Source: SYIM01 sp041182885 (lineage in GTDB: Bacteria; Pseudomonadota; Gammaproteobacteria; Burkholderiales; Burkholderiaceae_E). From it: 26,517 bases of DNA. A program made the translations under genes and the position numbers. The notes under the pieces are model-generated. The model was not told where the DNA came from. It saw only the letters and a program-made list of their open reading frames with translations, and ran no database searches. Positions 24,324-26,517 of this stretch are shown here, piece by piece; positions within the stretch are counted from its first letter, which is position 1; every line of letters starts with the position of its first letter. The stretch covers positions 1-26,517 of the forward strand of contig JBMSQB010000064.1 of assembly GCA_049423065.1 (NCBI GenBank). The letters are read 5' to 3'.

Positions 24324-24353
24324 CGCCTGGGCAACTGGCTGGTTGCCCAGGCG
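24324..24353 (+). terminator. Strong 12-bp hairpin after the FAH-family gene
   Basis: A perfect inverted repeat, CGCCTGGGCAAC and GTTGCCCAGGCG with a 6-base loop (TGGCTG), begins 7 bases after the FAH-family stop. There is no U-tract after it, so it may be a rho-assisted stop or a 3'-end stabilising stem rather than a classic intrinsic terminator. The structure is certain; the function is inferred. Confidence 0.55.
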
Positions 24354-24428
24354 TCCCATCGCCCCCGCTGCCCCGGACCCAGGCACTGCCAGCCTGTCCC
24401 GGGGCGGCTCACCACTCTGCCCACCATC

Positions 24429-26477
24429 ATGGCCATTTACGCTGCGACGATTTTCGTCAGCGCTTTCATCCTGTTTCTGGTTCAACCCCTGATGGCCAAA
24501 CAGATCCTGCCGTGGTTCGGCGGATCGGCTGCGGTCTGGACCACCTGCATGGTGTTTTTTCAGGTCGCGCTGCTGGTGGGCTATGCCTATGCCGACGCGA
24601 GCATTCGCTGGTTAAAGCCCCGCACGCAGGTGATCGTGCACGGCGCGCTGGTGGCGCTCAGCCTCGCGGCGCTGCCCATCATTCCCGATGCGGCGTGGAA
24701 ACCGTTGGGCGACGAAGACCCCACCTGGCAGATTCTCGGCTTGCTGATTGCGACCATCGGCATGCCTTATCTGCTGCTCTCGACCACCGGCCCGCTGGTT
24801 CAGGCCTGGTTTGCACGAAGCTTCCCCGACGGCACGGTCTACCGGCTGTTTGCGCTGTCCAACTTCGCCTCGCTCCTTGCGCTGGTGGGCTACCCCTTCC
24901 TGTTCGAGCCCTGGATTCCTACCCGTACCCAGACCTGGATCTGGAGCGGCGCCTATGGGCTCTTTGCCATCCTGGTGATAGCGGCCGCGTTTCAGTCGCT
25001 GCGACCGTCCACGCGCCCCGGCGCGCGCACCGACTCCAGCACCCCGGCCGCCGCGCCCGGGCCGATACCGGTCGATGCTGGCTCGCCGCCAAGCGCCGCT
25101 CACCAGCTGTCGTGGCTCATTTTCTCGGCACTGGGTTCCTACCTGCTGCTGGGCATCTCGAACCACATCACGATCAACGTCGCCTCGATTCCGTTCCTCT
25201 GGCTGCTGCCACTCACGCTTTATCTGATCACCTTCATCCTCTGCTTCGAGGGCCGGGGTTGGTACAGCCGCCGCCTGTTCGTTTTGCCGCTGTTCGCGCT
25301 GCTCGCTGCCATGGCCTGGGGGTTGCACGCAGAGGGCGAGGTGCTGCCCATCCTGATCGAAATTCCGCTCTACTCGGCGGGGCTGTTCGTCTGCTGCATG
25401 TTTGCCCACGGCGAACTCGCCGCCATGCGGCCGTCACCGCGCTGGCTCACGCGCTTCTATCTCATGCTGTCGCTCGGCGGCGCGCTGGGCGGGCTCCTGG
25501 TCGGCATCGTGGCGCCCAAACTCTTCAGCGGCTACTGGGAAGTGGGTATCGGCCTCATCGCGACAGCACTCGCCGCGCTCTGGATCGTGCGGCAGGCGGC
25601 GTTGGCGCTGCGCCTCACTGCGGTCGCGGTCGTGTGCGTTTGCAGCGTGTATGTATGGCTGTACGTGGATTCGATGGTCTCGGATGCGCGACTCATGTCG
25701 CGCAACTTTTATGGATCGTTGCGCGTCAAAGATGAAGGCTCGACCAACGACCGCGATGCCACACGCAATCTGCTGCACGGCGTGATCCTGCATGGGAAAC
25801 AGTTCCTGGCACCCGCACGCCAGAATGAACTCACCACCTATTACGGGCCCACATCAGGCGTGGGCCGCGCCATTGCCCTGCGCCAGCGGGAGGGCCCGGT
25901 CAAGGTGGGCGTGATCGGCCTGGGTACCGGCACGCTGGCTGCCTGGGGACGACCGGGGGATACCTTCCGCTTCTATGAACTCGACCCTGAGGTGATCGAC
26001 GTCGCGAAAACCCACTACAGCTTTCTTCGCGATTCGAAAGCCCGTATCGAAACAGTGACTGGCGATGCGCGACTGCAGCTTGAACGCGAACCCGTACAGG
26101 GCTTTGATGTGCTGGTGATTGATGCGTTCTCGAGCGATTCAATTCCCGTGCATCTGATCACCCGCGAGGCCTTGGCCGCTTACATCCGGCAGCTGAAGCC
26201 CCAGGGAATCGTGGCTTTTCATGTCACCAACCGATTCCTGAAACTCGCGCCAGTGGTTGCCGGCCTTGCGGGTGAAGCCGGGCTCCATGCCGTGCGCGTA
26301 TTCGACCGCCCGGAGGGCGATGCGCCGTTCAACAATACCGATTGGGTGCTGGTGTCTCGCAATCCGACGCTAGACCGTGAGCCGGCGCTTCACGGCGCCA
26401 CGACAGCGTTTGAGACCATCCCGGGTTTGCGCCCCTGGACTGACGATTACTCGGCGTTGTTCAGGGTGCTGAAGTAA
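24429..26477 (+). CDS. Fused MFS/spermidine synthase-like protein
   Basis: A 682-residue protein with an N-terminal multi-helix membrane region and a C-terminal spermidine-synthase-like methyltransferase-fold domain. It opens with the hallmark SAFILFLVQPLMAKQILPWFGG, with AVWTTCMVFFQ just after it. The soluble domain (about 440-680) carries the S-adenosyl-binding VIGLGTGTLAAWG (about 495-507), an acidic loop ELDPEVID (about 517) and DAFSSDSIP, where aminopropyl transferases have a catalytic Asp. ATG 24429 is chosen because the family motif starts immediately after it. Function is unknown for most such fusions. The gene stands alone on its strand and ends 40 bases before the window edge. Confidence 0.9.
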   Translation: MAIYAATIFVSAFILFLVQPLMAKQILPWFGGSAAVWTTCMVFFQVALLVGYAYADASIRWLKPRTQVIVHGALVALSLAALPIIPDAAWKPLGDEDPTWQILGLLIATIGMPYLLLSTTGPLVQAWFARSFPDGTVYRLFALSNFASLLALVGYPFLFEPWIPTRTQTWIWSGAYGLFAILVIAAAFQSLRPSTRPGARTDSSTPAAAPGPIPVDAGSPPSAAHQLSWLIFSALGSYLLLGISNHITINVASIPFLWLLPLTLYLITFILCFEGRGWYSRRLFVLPLFALLAAMAWGLHAEGEVLPILIEIPLYSAGLFVCCMFAHGELAAMRPSPRWLTRFYLMLSLGGALGGLLVGIVAPKLFSGYWEVGIGLIATALAALWIVRQAALALRLTAVAVVCVCSVYVWLYVDSMVSDARLMSRNFYGSLRVKDEGSTNDRDATRNLLHGVILHGKQFLAPARQNELTTYYGPTSGVGRAIALRQREGPVKVGVIGLGTGTLAAWGRPGDTFRFYELDPEVIDVAKTHYSFLRDSKARIETVTGDARLQLEREPVQGFDVLVIDAFSSDSIPVHLITREALAAYIRQLKPQGIVAFHVTNRFLKLAPVVAGLAGEAGLHAVRVFDRPEGDAPFNNTDWVLVSRNPTLDREPALHGATTAFETIPGLRPWTDDYSALFRVLK

Positions 26478-26517
26478 GGATCACGCGCCGCTCGACTCGC
26501 GCCTGGGCTGGAATTAC

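Overview
The window is a GC-rich, gene-dense bacterial chromosome segment with almost no spare DNA: no gap between genes exceeds about 160 bases. Protein families (omega-amino-acid:pyruvate aminotransferase, M20A ArgE, System I cytochrome c maturation, ThrH, gentisate-type dioxygenase, fused MFS/spermidine synthase) and frequent GTG/TTG starts suggest a betaproteobacterium, probably Burkholderiales. That placement is inferred from gene content. No tRNA, rRNA, CRISPR array, insertion sequence or prophage was seen.

Layout. 1-2694: a minus-strand aminotransferase diverging from argE. 2764-7113: a tripartite ABC export cassette (ATPase, FtsX/MacB-type permease, HlyD adaptor). 7176-15240: a cytochrome c maturation locus in the order ccmI-A-B-C-D-E-F-G, then an inserted XRE-type regulator (minus) and a small unknown gene (plus), then ccmH. 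15262-18192, minus strand: an MFS transporter, thrH and a gentisate 1,2-dioxygenase-like cupin. 18278-21964: a CPA2 antiporter, an orphan Tat-exported substrate-binding protein (minus), a glutathione transferase and an NADPH:FMN-reductase-like flavoprotein. 21971-24316: DUF2939 and VOC genes (minus), then a fumarylacetoacetate-hydrolase-family gene (plus). 24429-26477: a fused MFS/spermidine synthase.

How the genes work together. The Ccm locus encodes heme export and handling (CcmABCD), the heme chaperone (CcmE) and apocytochrome reduction and ligation (CcmF, G, H, I). Two components look damaged or unusual. CcmA has a ruined Walker A: Lys is replaced by Met, the following Thr/Ser by Ala, and several buried Leu by Arg, all within about 70 bases, while its other ATPase motifs are intact. 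CcmH lacks its N-terminal signal peptide exactly where the regulator module separates it from ccmG. These are the main points to check. The CcmA cluster could be a consensus error in an extremely GC-rich stretch rather than biology.

The second half carries enzymes that could handle ring-cleavage products (gentisate dioxygenase, FAH-family hydrolase, VOC protein, GST), but they are dispersed and no zeta-class maleylpyruvate isomerase was recognised, so a single pathway is only a hypothesis.
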